Positions 58,159-64,000 of a stretch of 64,000 nt of DNA are shown here, piece after piece. Within the stretch, counting starts at the first letter, position 1; the number at the start of each line of letters is the position of its first letter. Made by a program: the position numbers and the translations under genes. The notes beneath the pieces were generated by a model. The model had not been told where the DNA came from. It did not search any database and saw only the letters and a list, made by a program, of their open reading frames with translations. Source of the stretch: Acidobacteriota bacterium (lineage in GTDB: Bacteria; Acidobacteriota; Thermoanaerobaculia; Thermoanaerobaculales; Sulfomarinibacteraceae); assembly GCA_022340665.1 (NCBI GenBank), contig JAJDNM010000062.1, positions 44,372 to 108,371 of the forward strand, in the 5' to 3' direction.

Positions 58159-58428
58159 ATGAGCCATTTTGACGCCCAGAAGACATCAATCATCGACGAG
58201 TTTCGTACCCACCCGACGGACACCGGTTCGCCCGAGGTGCAGGTTGCGCTGCTGACGCGCCGAATCCAATACCTGACAGAGCATTTCAAGGTCTACAAGA
58301 AGGATTTCCATTCTCGCCGAGGACTGCTCCGCCTGGTCGGCCGTCGCCGCCGCCTTCTCGAGTATTTGAAGGCAAAAGACATCACCCGTTATCGCCAACT
58401 CGTCGAAAAACTCGGACTCCGAGGCTAA
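58159..58428 (+). CDS. rpsO: 30S ribosomal protein S15
   Basis: S15 binds the 16S central domain early in assembly. The 89-residue protein has [40 protein letters not shown] and [23 protein letters not shown] 58159 has GGAGAAG upstream. It is followed by pnp after 129 bases, as in most bacteria. Confidence 0.98.
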   Translation: MSHFDAQKTSIIDEFRTHPTDTGSPEVQVALLTRRIQYLTEHFKVYKKDFHSRRGLLRLVGRRRRLLEYLKAKDITRYRQLVEKLGLRG

Positions 58429-58557
58429 CAGAACAGAAATAGGCCGAGGCCAAGAACATAGAAATCACCTCAGGAAGATGCGTATCGGGCCTTCTTACTG
58501 CTGCAGAGGCGGCAGAATAGAGGGTCCGGCGACGCGCGCCTGAAGAATGGAAGTAGA

Positions 58558-60792
<2,235 letters not shown>

Positions 60793-60818
60793 ACGAGAAT
60801 CGAATATCCGCCTGTCAC

Positions 60819-60840
60819 AAACCGGCCGAAAGGCCGGTTT
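60819..60840 (+). terminator. intrinsic terminator after pnp
   Basis: AAACCGGCC, a GAAA tetraloop and GGCCGGTTT form a nine-base stem, followed by CTTGCG with few Ts. It lies 27 bases after the pnp stop and probably ends the rpsO-pnp transcript. Confidence 0.7.
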
Positions 60841-60847
60841 CTTGCGT

Positions 60848-60991
60848 CCGATCCCGATCCCGGTCCCGATGCCGGTCCCGATGGCCGCCTCGATGACCCG
60901 AGCTCGAGTGATTGATCATCCAGCATATTTACGTGCAAGTGACCTGATTTGAGACATTTCAGGAGCGAGATGGGGAGCGTAATGGGGATCG
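60848..60991. repeat. hexad array X1
   Basis: Six tandem hexads (60848-60883) read CCGATC, CCGATC, CCGGTC, CCGATG, CCGGTC, CCGATG with an exact 6-base period. GATGGGGAGCGTAATGGGGA (60969-60988) on the other side is roughly complementary and also keeps multiples of six. The layout recalls the heptad and octad elements, but the second arm is poor. It fills much of the 330-base pnp-to-acyl-CoA dehydrogenase spacer. Confidence 0.5.
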
Positions 60992-61062
60992 AAGGCGCCT
61001 TCGGCGCCTATTGCCGCAGTGCGACAAAAATGCCTTGATTTCTTGCCGCAGTTCGGAGAGAA

Positions 61063-61093
61063 TGAATGAGTGTTCATTCACTTTTCGTATACT
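61063..61093 (+). promoter_or_regulatory. FadR-type (TetR family) operator and promoter
   Basis: TGAATGAGTGTTCATTCA (61063-61080) has perfect seven-base arms and fits the Bacillus FadR consensus TGAATGA-N4-TCATTCA. TATACT (61088-61093) is a -10 box, so the palindrome covers the -35 region. Repression released by acyl-CoA would fit the gene downstream. No TetR gene lies in the window. Confidence 0.7.
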
Positions 61094-61122
61094 GAAAGCC
61101 ATTTGCCCTAAGGAGGCCTCCC

Positions 61123-62964
<1,842 letters not shown>

Positions 62965-62990
62965 TCGCGTTTTCCCCTCCCTCCTGGTGG

Positions 62991-63018
62991 CCCCTGCTGC
63001 CCGCAGGGGTCTTTTTTT
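62991..63018 (+). terminator. intrinsic terminator after the acyl-CoA dehydrogenase
   Basis: CCCCTGC, loop TGCCC, GCAGGGG, then TCTTTTTTT. A clear rho-independent terminator 26 bases after the stop codon. Confidence 0.9.
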
Positions 63019-63019
63019 C

Positions 63020-63191
63020 CGGCAATTCGGCTCAACGGCGTCACGGCACGACGGCAGACAGACGACAGCTTCCCGACTGTCACAGCCGAATCCGACCCCC
63101 CGGATGGCCTCCATTGGCGAGCAAAAGACCACCCGTGGGACCTGAGCTGCCGCTGGGCCGTCCGGCCATCGAACCGTAGAGCCGTCCGGCC
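63020..63191. repeat. octad inverted element O2 (CGGCNNNN word)
   Basis: The left arm (63020-63059) is CGGCAATT, CGGCTCAA, CGGCGTCA, CGGCACGA, CGGCAGAC. The right arm (63152-63191) is GCTGGGCC, GTCCGGCC, ATCGAACC, GTAGAGCC, GTCCGGCC, which reads mostly as CGGC plus four bases on the other strand. Each arm is five exact octads. It starts two bases after the terminator T-run and fills the spacer before the next gene. Confidence 0.8.
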
Positions 63192-63285
63192 TTTCAATTA
63201 CCCGGCGCCCAGGAGAATGCTACACTCTGATTCCGGGCGAGGACGATCCTCGCTCATCCTTTCAACACATCTGTGGAGGATTGAC

Positions 63286-63627
63286 ATGCCGTACAAGGAG
63301 ATCGTGACCGCGCGAGTTGTTTCGAGACAGGACCACCAGCCGGTCTCCGGTGCGACCGTGCGGGTCTACGACCAGGACATGGTCTTTGACGATTTCCTCG
63401 GAGAGGCCACCACCGATGCAAATGGACGCTTCAGGGTCACCTTCAGCTCAGACGACTTCCAGGGCCAGGTCACCGGCTTCGAGGCACGGCCTGACATCTT
63501 CGTCAGGGTCACCAACCCCGCCACCGGCAAGACCACCAAGAGCGAGACCTTCCACGAGCTCACCGGCTTGCTGACCAGGAACGATGCCGAGGAGATCATG
63601 GACCTCGGTGACGTCGAGGTGGACTGA
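63286..63627 (+). CDS. transthyretin-like beta-sandwich protein
   Basis: A 113-residue protein with a single carboxypeptidase-regulatory or transthyretin-like fold: ARVVSRQDHQPVSGATVRVY, DQDMVFDDFLGEATTDANGR, FRVTFSSDDFQ and the closing MDLGDVEVD. No signal peptide is evident, so it may be cytoplasmic or rely on another route. Function is unknown; related domains bind proteins or glycans. TGTGGAGG precedes ATG 63286. Confidence 0.8.
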   Translation: MPYKEIVTARVVSRQDHQPVSGATVRVYDQDMVFDDFLGEATTDANGRFRVTFSSDDFQGQVTGFEARPDIFVRVTNPATGKTTKSETFHELTGLLTRNDAEEIMDLGDVEVD

Positions 63628-63890
63628 GCTCTTTCCTCCTCCCGCACCGCTCCTGCCACAAGAGCGGCGCAGGGACAGGACCAGCGTCGGCAATCAGGGT
63701 CAGGACGCGGCGACGGCGTCAGGTGACTGGGGCGTCGACGATGCGTCTGTGAGGCCGTGATGTGGCACGGTCTAGAAACCGTTTCCTGGGGCTGCCGCTG
63801 TCGCCGTGCGGACTGAGCGGTGGAGACTCCGGCGCCTTGGGATGAACACCCTCTTCCCTCAGCTCCCACAGGCTCGACGACGACCAACCC
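63628..63890. other. non-coding stretch after the last gene
   Basis: No convincing gene is seen; open frames on the minus strand are antisense to the preceding gene or lack ribosome sites. CCGCTC and GAGCGG (63647-63667) form a weak hairpin after the stop codon. Confidence 0.45.
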
Positions 63891-63894
63891 AAAG

Positions 63895-64000
63895 TGTTAC
63901 CTATGTATCCGGTTTATCTGTCACCCATCTACTCGGTCGGACAATGCAATCGGGCACTGTCGAAACCGGCTTCGACAGAGGCCCGCCGGCGCGCCCAAGG
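63895..64000. mobile_element. possible insertion-sequence end (IS481/IS3-like), truncated by window edge
   Basis: Two imperfect 24-base direct repeats start TGTTACCTATGTATCCGG (63895) and TGTCACCCATCTACTCGG (63919), agreeing at 15 of 24 positions. Tandem TGTTACC/TGTCACC sites resemble transposase-binding ends I associate with IS481-type elements. No transposase gene is within the window, so this remains tentative. Confidence 0.35.

Overview
The window is a high-GC (about 60 percent), gene-dense bacterial chromosome segment. The organism is diderm: there is an RND efflux pump, a LolB-like lipoprotein, a DsbD-type reductase and a DUF5916 outer-membrane-type protein. The mix of SpoVG, DUF5916, a CTC-type L25 and ffh-rpsP and nusA-infB operons with no proteobacterial signature genes suggests Acidobacteriota or a neighbouring phylum. 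That placement is an inference and no 16S gene is present to test it. No prophage, CRISPR array or integron is visible. One possible insertion-sequence end lies at the right edge.

Layout: 1-4035 holds the end of an RND transporter and the argR-argG-argH arginine cluster. 4082-8705 holds a DUF5916 protein, a small membrane protein, hydroxyacyl-CoA dehydrogenase and a TsaC/YciO protein. 8846-12671 is a polysaccharide block (glycosyltransferase, sugar aminotransferase, UDP-sugar dehydrogenase). 12823-15689 has an S4 protein, an MtaD-type deaminase and a tandem UspA. 15810-22225 (minus) is TPR-lolB-ispE-spoVG-tRNAGln-prs-rplY-pth. 22376-30570 has a RhlB-like helicase, a propeller protein, a SulP-rhodanese fusion, queG, infC and nhaC. 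30837-34381 has recO, a crotonase, a response regulator and birA. 34632-39719 (minus) is ffh-rpsP-khpA-rimM-trmD-dsbD. 39831-50448 holds mixed housekeeping genes (LuxR regulator, FAD oxidoreductase, trxA, proS, midA, fumC, a DUF432-MscS fusion, zntB). 50779-60792 is the classic rimP-nusA-infB-ylxP-rbfA-nrnA-truB-rpsO-pnp block. 61123-63627 has an acyl-CoA dehydrogenase and a transthyretin-like protein.

The coding content is mostly conserved; the unusual signal lies between genes. At least nine intergenic sites carry short tandem arrays with an exact 7-base period. Each is usually arranged as two inversely complementary arms around a short loop with a G-rich patch, with a different word at each site. 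Two further sites have the same design with an 8-base period (CGGCNNNN) and one has a 6-base period. Two heptad loops share a 12-base core. Several arrays, a 51-base palindrome family and a MITE-like element supply the stop codon of the upstream gene. I know no named family that fits the period-locked inverted arrays, so they are my candidate for an undescribed system.

Regulatory observations: infC appears to start at ATC. About eight genes have a TANNNT -10 box 6-10 bases before the start codon, suggesting leaderless mRNAs. A FadR-type palindrome precedes the acyl-CoA dehydrogenase, an ARG-box-like palindrome overlaps the argR promoter, and an attenuator-like hairpin precedes rimP.
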